NCBI GenBank assembly: GCA_027343965.1
Contig: DAHWJX010000085.1
Location: 1 to 64,000, forward strand
DNA: 64,000 bases
From: JAKACU01 sp021821185
GTDB lineage: Bacteria > Bacillota > Bacilli > Alicyclobacillales > SLC66
Reading direction: 5' to 3'
Shown here: positions 32,136 through 41,570 of the stretch, piece after piece
How the letters are laid out: the number at the start of each line of letters is the position of its first letter
How positions within the stretch are numbered: position 1 is the stretch's first letter
Translations under genes and position numbers: made by a program
The notes under the pieces: model-generated
What the model was told of the DNA's origin: nothing
Database searches by the model: none
The model's input: the letters and a program-made list of their open reading frames with translations, nothing else

Positions 32136-34895
32136 GTGGATTATGATAAGACGTTAAATCTGCCTGAGACGGAGTTCCCGATGCGTGGAAACCTTCCACA
32201 AAAGGAACCGCAGATTCTTGCACGATGGAAGGACATGCATCTGTATGATATGGTGCAAAAAACGAAGCAAGGAAAGCGCAAATTTATTTTGCACGATGGA
32301 CCACCGTACGCCAACGGTGACACACACTTGGGTCATGCATTAAACAAGATTTTGAAAGATATTATCGTAAAGTCAAAAAGCATGGCGGGTTACGATGCTC
32401 CGTACGTGCCCGGTTGGGACACGCACGGGTTGCCGATTGAAAACGCGATTATCAAGTCCCAAAAGTTGAATCGTCATGAGCTTGGTGTTCTTTCGTTTCG
32501 TGAGGCATGCGCCGCCTATGCTCGCAAATTTGTTGATTTGCAAAAAGGACAATTTGAGCGTTTTGGCGTACGCGGGGATTTTGATCATCCTTATGTCACG
32601 ATGGATAATGACTATGAGGCCGAACAAATTCGCGTGTTTGGTGCGATGGCCGAACGTGGGTACATTTATAAAGGATTAAAACCTGTGTATTGGTGTCCGA
32701 GTTGTGAGACAGCTTTAGCTGAGGCGGAAATTGAGTATGAAAACAAAGTGTCACTATCAATCTATATTGCTTTTGAAGTAAAGGATGGCAAAGGCATCTT
32801 ACCGAATGATGCAGAGATCGTAATTTGGACGACTACACCTTGGACGATTCCAGCCAACGTGGCGATTGCTGTTGGCTCTGATTTTTCTTATGTATTGGTT
32901 GAAATCGATGGAAGAAAGCTCGTCGTAGCCGAAAAATTGCTGGATACCTTTCTGAAAGAAATCGGACAGTCGCAAACGGCTCCTAAAAAACTATCTGAGT
33001 TCACCGGCGAACAACTTGAACATGTGGTTGCTAAGCACCCTTTGTATGATCGTGATTCCGTGGTTATTTTGGGTGACCACGTAACGCTGGAAGCCGGCAC
33101 AGGAGCGGTTCATACAGCGCCGGGTCATGGTATGGACGATTATCTTGTGAGCCTTCGTTATAATTTGCAAGTACTTGCTCCACTTGATCATAAAGCGCGG
33201 TTTACAGATCAAGCACAACCCTACACAGGTCAATTTTATGAAAAGGCAAATCCTGTAATATTAGAGGACTTAAAGCAACGTGGAAGGTTGCTTGGTGAAG
33301 GCAAGTTAGCTCACCAATATCCACATTGTTGGCGTTGTAAAAACCCTGTGATTTATCGTGCCACAGAACAATGGTTTGCGTCGATTGAAAAGTTTCGTGA
33401 AGCTATGCTTGAACAAATTGAACAGGTCGACTGGGCAATCCCATGGGGTAAAATTCGCCTGCACAATATGGTGGCTGATCGCACAGACTGGTGTATTTCG
33501 AGACAACGCACATGGGGTGTTCCAATTCCTGCCTTTTATTGCGAGGATTGTGGAGAGTCCATCTTGACGGTACAAACCATTGAACATGTTGCTCGGGTGT
33601 TTCATGAACATGGATCACAAGCGTGGTGGGCCATGGATGCCTCGGCGTTGTTGCCGGAAGGGTTTCGTTGCGCATGTGGCAGTACAACATTTCGTAAAGA
33701 GCAAGACATCATGGATGTGTGGTTTGATTCAGGGTCAAGCCACATGTCCGTCTTGCGGCAACGAAAAGAACTTTCCTGGCCAGCGGATTTGTATATTGAA
33801 GGGTCTGACCAATATCGCGGTTGGTTTAACTCATCTTTGTCGACGTCCGTTGCCGTCACAGGGCAAGCACCTTATCGACAAGTACTATCACATGGATTTA
33901 CGCTTGATGGCGAAGGACGCAAAATGTCGAAGAGTCTCGGTAATGGGATCGATCCTTTAAAAGTCATTGATCAGATGGGTGCTGATATTTTACGACTTTG
34001 GGTGTCTTCGGTCGATTATCGTGCGGACGTTCGCATTTCTAATGCGATCTTAAAACAAGTTTCTGAAGTATATCGTAAGATTCGCAATACGTTGCGGTTT
34101 TTATTAGGGAACTTGGCTGATTTTACGCCTTCAAACCGAGTCGCTTATCAAGGTTTACGTGAGATCGATCGATATATTCTTGATCGCTTAGCGCGTGTAC
34201 AGGAACGCTGCTTTGAAGCTTATGAGCAATACGAATTTCACGTGGTGTACCATGCGATACAAAATTTTTGTGCTAATGATTTGTCAAGTTTCTACCTAGA
34301 CGTGGCTAAAGATACGCTTTATGTCGAGAATGCTGATGCGCTTTCACGCCGCTGTGTACAAACCGTACTTGCTGAGTGCTTGCGGGTCTTGACGGAACTG
34401 ATTGCGCCCATCTTAACGTTTACGGCTGATGAAGTTTGGAGTTATGGCCATGACAAAGCGGTACCGAGCATTCAAATGACCGAGTGGGAAAAGCTTCCCA
34501 AAGAATACCGCGACGATGAACTCAAACATGCATGGGATCGTTTGTTGGTGTTACGAGATGCTGTTTTACAAGCCCTTGAAGGAGCACGTCAAGCTAAGAT
34601 GATCGGTCAATCGCTGGCGGCTCGTGTTGATTTGTATCAAGTGGCTGATTATGAGCACATCGCACCCTATCGAGATGAGTTGCGTGATTTGCTGATTGTG
34701 TCGGAGGTTTATTTACATGATCAAGAAGAAACAGCACCTCTAGATGCTGTGAAAACTGATGTGGCGGCGATAACCGTAGGTGCAGCAGAGGGTGAAAAGT
34801 GCGCTCGTTGCTGGCACATCACGAATGATATTGGCGTAGACAGGGAACATTCTGATGTTTGTGGTCGCTGTGCAGAGATTTTGCACCAACTTTAG
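32136..34895 (+). CDS. ileS: Isoleucyl-tRNA synthetase
   Basis: This 919-residue class Ia synthetase has the HIGH-type motif in DGPPYANGDTHLGHALNK, the editing domain (GTGAVHTAPGHG), the WFDSGSS region, KMSKSLGNG as the KMSKS loop, and a C-terminal zinc site CARCWHITND...CGRCAEIL. The length matches bacterial type I IleRS. It charges tRNA-Ile. It starts at GTG 32136 with AAGGAGGAG just upstream. The leader is only 105 bp from divIVA and lacks a T-box. Confidence 0.97.
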   Translation: MDYDKTLNLPETEFPMRGNLPQKEPQILARWKDMHLYDMVQKTKQGKRKFILHDGPPYANGDTHLGHALNKILKDIIVKSKSMAGYDAPYVPGWDTHGLPIENAIIKSQKLNRHELGVLSFREACAAYARKFVDLQKGQFERFGVRGDFDHPYVTMDNDYEAEQIRVFGAMAERGYIYKGLKPVYWCPSCETALAEAEIEYENKVSLSIYIAFEVKDGKGILPNDAEIVIWTTTPWTIPANVAIAVGSDFSYVLVEIDGRKLVVAEKLLDTFLKEIGQSQTAPKKLSEFTGEQLEHVVAKHPLYDRDSVVILGDHVTLEAGTGAVHTAPGHGMDDYLVSLRYNLQVLAPLDHKARFTDQAQPYTGQFYEKANPVILEDLKQRGRLLGEGKLAHQYPHCWRCKNPVIYRATEQWFASIEKFREAMLEQIEQVDWAIPWGKIRLHNMVADRTDWCISRQRTWGVPIPAFYCEDCGESILTVQTIEHVARVFHEHGSQAWWAMDASALLPEGFRCACGSTTFRKEQDIMDVWFDSGSSHMSVLRQRKELSWPADLYIEGSDQYRGWFNSSLSTSVAVTGQAPYRQVLSHGFTLDGEGRKMSKSLGNGIDPLKVIDQMGADILRLWVSSVDYRADVRISNAILKQVSEVYRKIRNTLRFLLGNLADFTPSNRVAYQGLREIDRYILDRLARVQERCFEAYEQYEFHVVYHAIQNFCANDLSSFYLDVAKDTLYVENADALSRRCVQTVLAECLRVLTELIAPILTFTADEVWSYGHDKAVPSIQMTEWEKLPKEYRDDELKHAWDRLLVLRDAVLQALEGARQAKMIGQSLAARVDLYQVADYEHIAPYRDELRDLLIVSEVYLHDQEETAPLDAVKTDVAAITVGAAEGEKCARCWHITNDIGVDREHSDVCGRCAEILHQL

Positions 34896-34910
34896 GTTCA
34901 AGATAAGATT

Positions 34911-34936
34911 AGGGGAAGCTTAGTGATGCTTCCCCT
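34911..34936. terminator. Bidirectional terminator between ileS and the minus-strand small gene
   Basis: A 9-bp stem AGGGGAAGC/GCTTCCCCT with an 8-nt loop, flanked by A/T-rich ends (ATCTTTAGAT on the plus side). It lies 15 bp after the ileS stop and 4 bp from the stop of the converging small gene. Confidence 0.75.
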
Positions 34937-34940
34937 ATCT

Positions 34941-35117
34941 TTAGATAAATTGTGTCACAAGAACAAACAAAAGGCCGATCAAGCCGACGATCACAAAGTA
35001 CGACGTAAATCCCAAGACATCATTATAGAGATACTTGACGGCGAAACTGCTGACCACTTCGATGCCGGCAATCCAGATGAGCATGGTACCTAGCGATCGA
35101 AACCATCGTCGTCCCAT
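34941..35117 (-). CDS. Small two-helix membrane protein, unknown
   Basis: This 58-residue protein is not recognised. A basic start (MGRRWFRSLG) is followed by two hydrophobic helices (about 10-26 and 37-57) joined by the short loop KYLYNDVLGFTSY, and the helical part reaches the C-terminus. The ATG at 35117 has GAAAGGGG 7 nt upstream; a longer frame to 35138 has its start before this SD. The gene points against its neighbours and shares a divergent 168-bp region with the ylyA-like gene. Confidence 0.65.
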   Translation of the reverse strand: MGRRWFRSLGTMLIWIAGIEVVSSFAVKYLYNDVLGFTSYFVIVGLIGLLFVLVTQFI

Positions 35118-35143
35118 ACCAAAACCCCTTTCTGTCATGTCTT

Positions 35144-35172
35144 ACTATCCCACCCGTTTGGACTATTGACAA
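35144..35172 (-). promoter_or_regulatory. Candidate promoter of the small minus-strand gene
   Basis: On the minus strand TTGTCA (35172-35167) and GATAGT (35149-35144) lie 17 bp apart. The -35 has 5 of 6 matches and the -10 has 4 of 6. The rest of 35118-35285 holds two TTGACA hexamers on the plus strand (35166, 35204) without convincing -10 partners. Confidence 0.35.
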
Positions 35173-35285
35173 CCTATATTTGATGGCAGGCTATGAACTT
35201 CTTTTGACAAGCATATGGTGATGCACCTAGGAAACACTATCTTGGTAAAAACATGGTGTGAGTTTTATCATCAGGGGGACTGTTC

Positions 35286-35906
35286 ATGAATGCTATGGAT
35301 CGATTTGAACAAGAGCGTCAAGCGTTGATCGATGAACGCAATCTCTTACAAAAAAAACTACAGGAAAATGAATCCTACGGCTTGGATCATGCTATGAATG
35401 ATGCAATTGGTGAATTGTCCGGCTATGATCAACATCCAGCCGACATCGCGACAGAGATGTACGAACGGGCAAAGGACATTAGTTTACGTGAACATGATTT
35501 GGTACGACTTGAACAACTAGAGACAGCTTTGTCGCACTTTGTAGATGGCACATACGGGACGTGTGATCGTTGCCATCAACCGATCGAACGGATGCGTTTG
35601 TCAGCTCAACCTGCTGCACTTCTTTGCATTCGGTGTGAAGAAAAAAAGGATCATAAGACGCAACCTCATGATCGGCCGATTGAGGAAGAAGTGTTGTACC
35701 CACCATTTGCGCGAACGAACTTGGATTTCACGGATCAGACAGGTTTTGATGGGGAAGATGCCTGGCAGGCCGTAGCTGCCATGAATAATCGTCATGGCGA
35801 TCCTGAATCGTCCATCGATGAGGAACTTTACTCCGAAGGCGGCGGGTATGTGGATGAAATGGATCAAATCTCAAATGTTCAGTATAAAGCACAACTACCA
35901 GACTGA
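35286..35906 (+). CDS. DksA/TraR-type zinc finger protein (YlyA/YteA-like)
   Basis: This 206-residue protein has an N-terminal coiled coil (about 1-75, FEQERQALIDERNLLQKKL) and a C4 zinc finger CDRCHQPIERMRLSAQPAALLCIRC (given as C-x2-C-x17-C-x2-C, about 97-120) of the DksA/TraR family. An acidic tail with a Tyr-Gly-rich end follows. In B. subtilis ylyA occupies the same site between ileS and lspA and is reported to act on RNA polymerase in sporulation. The ATG at 35286 is preceded by AGGGGG. The ortholog assignment rests on domain plus synteny. Confidence 0.85.
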   Translation: MNAMDRFEQERQALIDERNLLQKKLQENESYGLDHAMNDAIGELSGYDQHPADIATEMYERAKDISLREHDLVRLEQLETALSHFVDGTYGTCDRCHQPIERMRLSAQPAALLCIRCEEKKDHKTQPHDRPIEEEVLYPPFARTNLDFTDQTGFDGEDAWQAVAAMNNRHGDPESSIDEELYSEGGGYVDEMDQISNVQYKAQLPD

Positions 35907-35979
35907 TTGCTTATGGTGACTTGTCCCTAGCGATTGTCTCATGGTACCATGTGGCAAGGTGAGGGGGCGCGAATCAAAC

Positions 35980-36465
35980 TTGGTGTATCTCATCGGTCTA
36001 TTGGTCTTCGTTCTTGATCAGGTAATTAAATGGATCGTTGCTAGCCACGTGGCGGTTGACACAGGCTTTCCCATTTTGCATGGGGTCCTTGAAATTCTTT
36101 ATGTGCGTAACACAGGTGCTGCATTTAGCATCTTGACAAATCAGCGGATTATCCTGGTTGTTATCGCTGTGATTGTTGTATTACTTGTTATTTTTGTTGA
36201 TCGTAAATTTGCTTCTGGCAAGTTGTCCTTACAAATACCGCTAGGCATGTTACTTGGCGGTGCCGTGGGCAATCTTTTCGATCGCGTGGTACACGGTTAT
36301 GTGATCGACTATGTGTATGTGCAGGCGATTCACTTTCCTGTGTTTAATTTGGCGGACAGCGCCATTGTGGTGGCGATGATTTTACTCGTTATTCGTTCAT
36401 GGAAAAGCCATGAGACTGAGGTTCTCGACAAAGGAGGCGACGATCATGAATCAAAAACCTCTTGA
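35980..36465 (+). CDS. lspA: Lipoprotein signal peptidase LspA
   Basis: This 161-residue protein has four membrane helices with the LspA motifs LDQVIKW near the N-terminus, RNTGAAFSIL, GAVGNLFDRV and FNLADSAI, which contain the two catalytic Asp residues. It cleaves the signal peptide of diacylglyceryl prolipoproteins such as the CuA lipoprotein in this window. The start is uncertain: TTG 35980 with GAGGGGG 12 nt upstream fits the usual short N-terminus, and GTG 35983 is equally possible. It overlaps the next gene by 20 bp. Confidence 0.94.
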   Translation: MVYLIGLLVFVLDQVIKWIVASHVAVDTGFPILHGVLEILYVRNTGAAFSILTNQRIILVVIAVIVVLLVIFVDRKFASGKLSLQIPLGMLLGGAVGNLFDRVVHGYVIDYVYVQAIHFPVFNLADSAIVVAMILLVIRSWKSHETEVLDKGGDDHESKTS

Positions 36466-37450
36466 TGGTAACCTTGATTCTCTAGACATTTTCGATGAGG
36501 ATGCAGCGCATGAGCAAGTCGTAACGTTTACCGTGCAACAAGACCATTCAGGAATGCGTATCGATAAGTATCTAGCTGATGTATCTGATTTGTCACGGAC
36601 ATACCTTCAAACATTGTTAGACCAAGGGAATATCACGATTGGCGCGTTACGTGTTCGGCACAGCAGTAAAAAAGTGTATGAGAACGACCGCGTCACTGTC
36701 CATATTCCGGCGCCTTTCGCGATTGACGTCACGCCAGAAGATATTGATCTTACTATCGTGTTTGAAGATGAGGATTTGGTTGTTGTCAATAAGCCTAGAG
36801 GTATGGTTGCGCACCCAGGAGCTGGGCATACAAAAGGAACGCTCGTTTCCGCCTTGCTCTTTCATGTCAACAATCTATCTGGCATCGGTGGCGCCATACG
36901 CCCGGGCATCGTGCATCGAATCGATAAGGATACAAGTGGCCTACTGGTTGTAGCAAAAACGGACCTTGCGCACCACAGCTTAAGCGAGCAGTTGCGTGAA
37001 CACTCTGTGGTTCGCGTTTATGAAGCTCTTGTTCACGGACAGATCAACCATGTGACAGGAGTAATTGATGCACCGATCGGTCGAGATTCGAAAAAGAGGC
37101 AGCAGATGGCCGTGGTTCCTGACAACATGGGTAAGGATGCTATCACGCATTTTCGCGTTATGCAAAGGTTTACCTCCTATACGCACGTGGAGTTGCGTTT
37201 GGAAACAGGCAGAACACATCAGATTCGTGTGCATATGGCTTATATAGGTCATCCGGTTGCGGGTGATCCGGTCTATACGAAGCAGGATCCACTGCATCTG
37301 GAAGGTCAATTTTTGCATGCAAAAACACTGGGTTTTGTGCATCCACGAACGCAAGAAAGTCTACTATTTCACGCCTCTTTGCCACCTTGTTTACAACAGG
37401 TACTTGATGAACTGATGCGGCGAGATGATTTATCGACGGGCGGTCTATAA
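36446..37450 (+). CDS. RluD-family rRNA pseudouridine synthase (YlyB)
   Basis: This 334-residue protein has an N-terminal S4 domain (MRIDKYLADVSDLSRTYLQ region, about 35-95) and a RluA/RluD catalytic domain with HRIDKDTSGLLVVAKT, whose Asp is the nucleophile, then LETGRTHQIRVH. It isomerises uridines in 23S rRNA. The ATG at 36446 has AAAGGAGG 8 nt upstream inside the 3' end of lspA. The acidic first 30 residues precede the S4 domain and are longer than in B. subtilis YlyB. It lies just before the pyr operon, as in B. subtilis. Confidence 0.93.
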   Translation: MNQKPLDGNLDSLDIFDEDAAHEQVVTFTVQQDHSGMRIDKYLADVSDLSRTYLQTLLDQGNITIGALRVRHSSKKVYENDRVTVHIPAPFAIDVTPEDIDLTIVFEDEDLVVVNKPRGMVAHPGAGHTKGTLVSALLFHVNNLSGIGGAIRPGIVHRIDKDTSGLLVVAKTDLAHHSLSEQLREHSVVRVYEALVHGQINHVTGVIDAPIGRDSKKRQQMAVVPDNMGKDAITHFRVMQRFTSYTHVELRLETGRTHQIRVHMAYIGHPVAGDPVYTKQDPLHLEGQFLHAKTLGFVHPRTQESLLFHASLPPCLQQVLDELMRRDDLSTGGL

Positions 37451-37458
37451 CACGATGA

Positions 37459-37487
37459 TTGACCCTGTTCCGGGGCTTTGTTATAAT
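37459..37487 (+). promoter_or_regulatory. Sigma-A promoter of the pyr operon
   Basis: TTGACC, a 17-bp spacer and a perfect TATAAT. It lies 9 bp after the ylyB stop, with a transcription start expected near 37494. Confidence 0.85.
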
Positions 37488-37510
37488 GAAAAAAATTATG
37501 GGTCCTTTAA

Positions 37511-37609
37511 GCAAGTACAGAGAGACTTGCAAGGAAACGGCGACATGATATGCGTAGCATTATTTTGGCGTATCTTGAGGGCTACCTTCCTTGGAAGGTA
37601 GCCTTTTTT
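37511..37609 (+). promoter_or_regulatory. PyrR-binding pyr attenuator (leader with terminator)
   Basis: The leader contains the PyrR-binding hairpin GCAAGT-ACAGAGAG-ACTTGC (37511-37530) with the AGAGA-rich loop of known PyrR sites, and a strong terminator (GGCTACCTTCC with GGAAGGTAGCC, 37580-37603, then six T). CAAGGAA (37530-37536) can pair with TTCCTTG (37587-37593), forming an antiterminator that excludes the terminator and borrows the last base of the PyrR hairpin. UMP-bound PyrR should therefore stabilise the hairpin and stop transcription before pyrR. Confidence 0.88.
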
Positions 37610-37637
37610 GTCTTTCGTTTCTGGGGGTGGATGATAA

Positions 37638-38195
37638 GTGAAAGTACCAGGGGAAATTACGTTGCTCGATGCGGAGAGTATGCGCAGAGCTTTATCCCGT
37701 ATCGCTTACGAAATTGTAGAGCGCATCAGTGAACTTGACCGTTTGGTTTTGTGCGGTATTCACACGCGCGGTTCGGTATTGGCCGATCGTTTAGCACAAA
37801 AAATCCAAGAATTGGAGGGTTACTCCATTCCGCATTTTGCTATCGATATTTCGCACTATCGTGATGACCGTTTGATTATTGATGATCAAACCGGGATCAG
37901 ACAGCATAATGCATCGCTTGGTCACGAATTTGTACCTTTGATTGATGCCAAATCCATTGTGCTCGTCGATGATGTGCTTTTTACGGGAAGAACTGTTCGT
38001 GCCGCATTGGATGCATTGACGAGCACGGCCCGTCCTGATTTGATTCAGTTAGCCGTGCTGATTGATCGAGGCCATCGGGAGTTACCGATTCGTCCTGATT
38101 ATATTGGCAAAAACATTCCTACGGCACGAACAGAACGTGTCCAGGTTCTTGTAACCGAAATTGATTTAAAAGACGGTGTTTACCTGAAAAAGTAA
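37638..38195 (+). CDS. pyrR: Bifunctional pyr operon attenuation protein / uracil phosphoribosyltransferase PyrR
   Basis: This 185-residue type I PRTase has the PRPP-binding IVLVDDVLFTGRTVRAALDAL motif and LGHEF-like features of PyrR, with a basic surface for RNA binding. With UMP it binds the leader RNA hairpin upstream and terminates transcription; it also makes UMP from uracil. It starts at GTG 37638. First gene of the operon, downstream of its own attenuator. Confidence 0.97.
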   Translation: MKVPGEITLLDAESMRRALSRIAYEIVERISELDRLVLCGIHTRGSVLADRLAQKIQELEGYSIPHFAIDISHYRDDRLIIDDQTGIRQHNASLGHEFVPLIDAKSIVLVDDVLFTGRTVRAALDALTSTARPDLIQLAVLIDRGHRELPIRPDYIGKNIPTARTERVQVLVTEIDLKDGVYLKK

Positions 38196-38233
38196 CTCGG
38201 AAAGATGAGCAACGTATGTCAGGGGGTTTTGTA

Positions 38234-39151
38234 ATGAATCACGTGATTAGTGCTAAGGCGTTCACGAAGGATCAACTGCAGTCGCTGCTTGAAGAGGCGA
38301 GTGCCATGCAAAACATACTCTCACAAGGCGGCAGCCGGCTTTTAGACGGGAAAATTATGGCGGCGTTATTTTTTGAACCGTCGACTCGTACCCGCCTGTC
38401 TTTTGAAACGGCCATGCATCGGTTGGGGGGCCATGTGATCAGCACAGAAAATGCTCGTGAATTTTCTTCTGCTATCAAAGGGGAAACTTTGGAAGACACA
38501 ATTCGTGTAGTAAGTGGTTATGCAGACGTCATTGTTCTTCGTCATTATGAGATTGGCGCTGCTTCGCGTGCGGCACTTGTGAGTCAGGTTCCCGTCTTGT
38601 CAGCGGGTGACGGGGCTGGGGAGCATCCAACACAGGCGTTGCTTGATCTTTTCACGATATATCGGGAAATTGGGCGCACAGAAGATGTAACGATAGCTAT
38701 GATTGGGGATTTGATGTACGGGCGTACGGTTCATTCCTTGGTGTACATGCTAAGTCAATTTCCTGGCATTCGGTTGATTTGCACGGCCCCGCAAACAACA
38801 CCTATGCCGGCTGATGTCATCGAATATGCCTCGTCGCGAGGCGTGCGCGTAGAATTTGAGCAGGATTTGCATGTGGCAGCAAAAAAAGCCGACGTGTTAT
38901 ATCAGACAAGGGTACAGAAAGAACGTTTTCCAACGCTCGAACAATACGAGATGAGCCGAGATGCGTACATTATTGATGAATCGATTCTTGAATTGATGGG
39001 GCAACGCTCGATCATCATGCATCCGTTGCCGAGGCTAGGTGAAATTACGCAAGCGGTTGATCAAGATCCGCGCGCTGCGTATTTTCGACAAACTCATTAT
39101 GGTGTACCCGTGCGCATGGCATTATTGAAGCGAGCGGTCGTGAAGGGATAG
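38234..39151 (+). CDS. pyrB: Aspartate carbamoyltransferase catalytic subunit PyrB
   Basis: This 305-residue protein has the carbamoyl phosphate site FFEPSTRTRLSFE, GDGAGEHPTQALLDLFT and HPLPRLGEI, as in Bacillus ATCase. It condenses aspartate with carbamoyl phosphate. No pyrI regulatory subunit gene follows, so it should work as a simple trimer. The ATG at 38234 has AGGGGG 7 nt upstream. The pyrR-pyrB gap is only 38 bp, too short for a second attenuator. Confidence 0.97.
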   Translation: MNHVISAKAFTKDQLQSLLEEASAMQNILSQGGSRLLDGKIMAALFFEPSTRTRLSFETAMHRLGGHVISTENAREFSSAIKGETLEDTIRVVSGYADVIVLRHYEIGAASRAALVSQVPVLSAGDGAGEHPTQALLDLFTIYREIGRTEDVTIAMIGDLMYGRTVHSLVYMLSQFPGIRLICTAPQTTPMPADVIEYASSRGVRVEFEQDLHVAAKKADVLYQTRVQKERFPTLEQYEMSRDAYIIDESILELMGQRSIIMHPLPRLGEITQAVDQDPRAAYFRQTHYGVPVRMALLKRAVVKG

Positions 39152-39175
39152 CGAACTGATAGAGGAGGCAAGGCA

Positions 39176-40453
39176 ATGGGCACTTTATTGCAAGGTGGTT
39201 ATGTGGTCGATCCTGTACAAGGCACGGTACAGGTCGCTGACATCTTGATGGAGGGAGATGTTATTTCGCGTATCGGACATGCATTGTCTGCAACAGGACA
39301 TACGGTGCGCGATATGCGTGACTTGTACGTACTGCCTGGATTGATCGATGTCCACGTGCATTTACGGGAACCTGGTTTTACCCATAAAGAAACGATTGAA
39401 ACCGGTACGCATGCGGCAGCCGCTGGAGGATTTTCACGCGTGTGCAGTATGCCTAACACGTCACCTGTAACAGATGATCCGGAAATCGTACGCTATATCG
39501 TCAATGAAGCAAAACGCCATGGGTACGCTACGGTGCATCCGATCGCTGCAGTAACGAAGGGATCCAAAGGAGAACAGGTAACGGACTTTCGTGCTTTACA
39601 AGATGCGGGTGCGGTTGCTTTTTCAGATGATGGGCGGGGTGTGCAATCAGCCGCTATCATGAAAGAAGCTTTACTTCTCGCAAAAACACTGGGCGTACCG
39701 ATCGCCGTTCATGCGGAAGACGAACTGTTGTCGCGTCATGGCGTGATGCATGAGGGGGATGTGTCCCGTGAACTCGGCGTTCAAGGTATCCCAACAGAAG
39801 CGGAAAGTGTTATGATCGCTCGCGATCTTTTATTGGCTAAAGCGACGGGAGCTCATGTGCACATTTGTCATGTGAGTCCTGAAACAGCCGTACATGCGGT
39901 TCGCGAGGCAAAACGCCAAGGTATTCATGTGACGGCGGAAGTGGCGCCCCATCATTTGCTCTTAACGGATCAGGCGGTAAAAACATTGGGCGCACATGCC
40001 AAAGTAAATCCTCCCTTGCGCTGTGAAGCTGATCGGATAGCTTGCGTACAGGGGTTTCTTGATGGAACACTTGACATCATCGCAACGGATCATGCGCCAC
40101 ATACACAAGAGGAGAAGGCTCTTGCCATCGATAAGGCGTCTAATGGCTTTGTTGGGCTTGAAATTAGTTTCCCGTTACTTTATACGGCGTTCGTGCAAAG
40201 TGGCCTGATGCCCCTTGTGGAACTTGTTCGGCGTATGTCTTCCCTCCCTGCACAACTTTTTCATCTGCCTGGTGGCCGTTTGCAAGAGGGCGGGCAGGCA
40301 GACCTTACTGTGATTGACCCGTATACGACACGGGTTGTCAACCCGAGGTTGTTTCACTCGAAGGGTAAGGCTACACCGTTTTATGGTAAGTCACTGGTCG
40401 GATGGCCACTTGTAACCTACCATGCTGGGCAGCTAGTCCATGATATCTTATAA
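39176..40453 (+). CDS. pyrC: Dihydroorotase PyrC
   Basis: This 425-residue type I dihydroorotase has the metal site DVHVHLREPGFTHKETI, GGFSRVCSMPNTSPVTD, HAEDE, HICHVS and ATDHAPHT, which cover the binuclear zinc ligands. It cyclises carbamoyl aspartate. The ATG at 39176 is preceded by GAGGAGG. It lies in the usual pyrB-pyrC-carA order of Bacilli. Confidence 0.97.
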   Translation: MGTLLQGGYVVDPVQGTVQVADILMEGDVISRIGHALSATGHTVRDMRDLYVLPGLIDVHVHLREPGFTHKETIETGTHAAAAGGFSRVCSMPNTSPVTDDPEIVRYIVNEAKRHGYATVHPIAAVTKGSKGEQVTDFRALQDAGAVAFSDDGRGVQSAAIMKEALLLAKTLGVPIAVHAEDELLSRHGVMHEGDVSRELGVQGIPTEAESVMIARDLLLAKATGAHVHICHVSPETAVHAVREAKRQGIHVTAEVAPHHLLLTDQAVKTLGAHAKVNPPLRCEADRIACVQGFLDGTLDIIATDHAPHTQEEKALAIDKASNGFVGLEISFPLLYTAFVQSGLMPLVELVRRMSSLPAQLFHLPGGRLQEGGQADLTVIDPYTTRVVNPRLFHSKGKATPFYGKSLVGWPLVTYHAGQLVHDIL

Positions 40454-40472
40454 GAGAGGGAGGGGATAACCT

Positions 40473-41570
40473 ATGGAAGCACGTTTGTTGCTTGAAGATG
40501 GAACGCTTTTTGCAGGCGTCAGCTTTGGGGCCAGTGGCGAGTCTTTCGGTGAAGTTGTATTTAATACAGGAATGGTCGGCTACCAAGAGGTACTCACGGA
40601 TCCTTCCTACTATGGTCAGATTGTGACGATGACGTATCCGCTTGTCGGCAATTATGGTTGCAATATGGATGACATTGAAAGCACAAAATCGCATGTGCGA
40701 GGTTTTATCGTGCGCGAGGCGGCACAATATCCCAGTCATTATCGCAGTCAGTTGAGTTTAGATGACTATTTGAAACAAGAGAATGTCATTGGCATTTCTG
40801 GTATCGATACAAGGCAACTCACAAGAACGCTGCGCGTACATGGAACGATGCGTGGCGTGATCACGACGCTTGATACACCAGTTGACGAACTGCTTGATCG
40901 GTTGTTGCATTTTAATCTCCCCAAAGATCAAGTGGCGCAAGTGACGACGAAGTCAGCGTACCGTGTTCCGGCTGACGGTCGACGGATCGTGCTTCTTGAT
41001 TTTGGCACGAAAATGGGAACGCTTCGCTCTCTGCGTGAACGCGGTTGTGATATTGTAGTACTACCTGCCTTTTCCACGGTTCAAGAAATTATGGCTTGGG
41101 GACCAAAAGGCATTATGCTTAGCAATGGTCCGGGAGATCCGGAAGATCTGGCGTCCGTAGTCTCGGTGATCCAGGAATTGTTAGGTCATGTCCCGATCTT
41201 CGGCATTTGTATGGGACACCAGTTGCTTTCGTTAGCTTGTGGAGCGACGACTGAAAAGTTGCAGTTTGGTCATCGTGGTGCCAACCATCCAGTCAAGGAC
41301 CTGACAACCAATCGAGTGTATATCACATCGCAAAACCACGGTTTTGTGGTACGCGCTGATTCGTTAGCCAATACCGACTTAGAGCTTACGCATGTCAATC
41401 AAAATGATGGTTCTGTCGAGGGCGTCAGCCATAAAGTCAAATCTGCATTTTCTGTTCAGTATCACCCAGAGGCTCGTCCAGGCCCTGATGATAGCGACTA
41501 TTTGTTTGATGATTTTCTAACGATGATCGATGCATTTTGGGAAGGGGGCAAGAACATTGCCAAAGCATGA
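40473..41570 (+). CDS. carA: Carbamoyl phosphate synthase small subunit CarA (pyrAA)
   Basis: This 365-residue glutaminase has an N-terminal CPSase domain ([34 protein letters not shown]) and a class I glutamine amidotransferase domain with nucleophile Cys in [10 protein letters not shown] and the catalytic pair in YHPEARPGP. It provides ammonia to CarB. The ATG at 40473 follows AGGGAGGGG. Its last 14 bp overlap carB. Confidence 0.97.
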   Translation: MEARLLLEDGTLFAGVSFGASGESFGEVVFNTGMVGYQEVLTDPSYYGQIVTMTYPLVGNYGCNMDDIESTKSHVRGFIVREAAQYPSHYRSQLSLDDYLKQENVIGISGIDTRQLTRTLRVHGTMRGVITTLDTPVDELLDRLLHFNLPKDQVAQVTTKSAYRVPADGRRIVLLDFGTKMGTLRSLRERGCDIVVLPAFSTVQEIMAWGPKGIMLSNGPGDPEDLASVVSVIQELLGHVPIFGICMGHQLLSLACGATTEKLQFGHRGANHPVKDLTTNRVYITSQNHGFVVRADSLANTDLELTHVNQNDGSVEGVSHKVKSAFSVQYHPEARPGPDDSDYLFDDFLTMIDAFWEGGKNIAKA

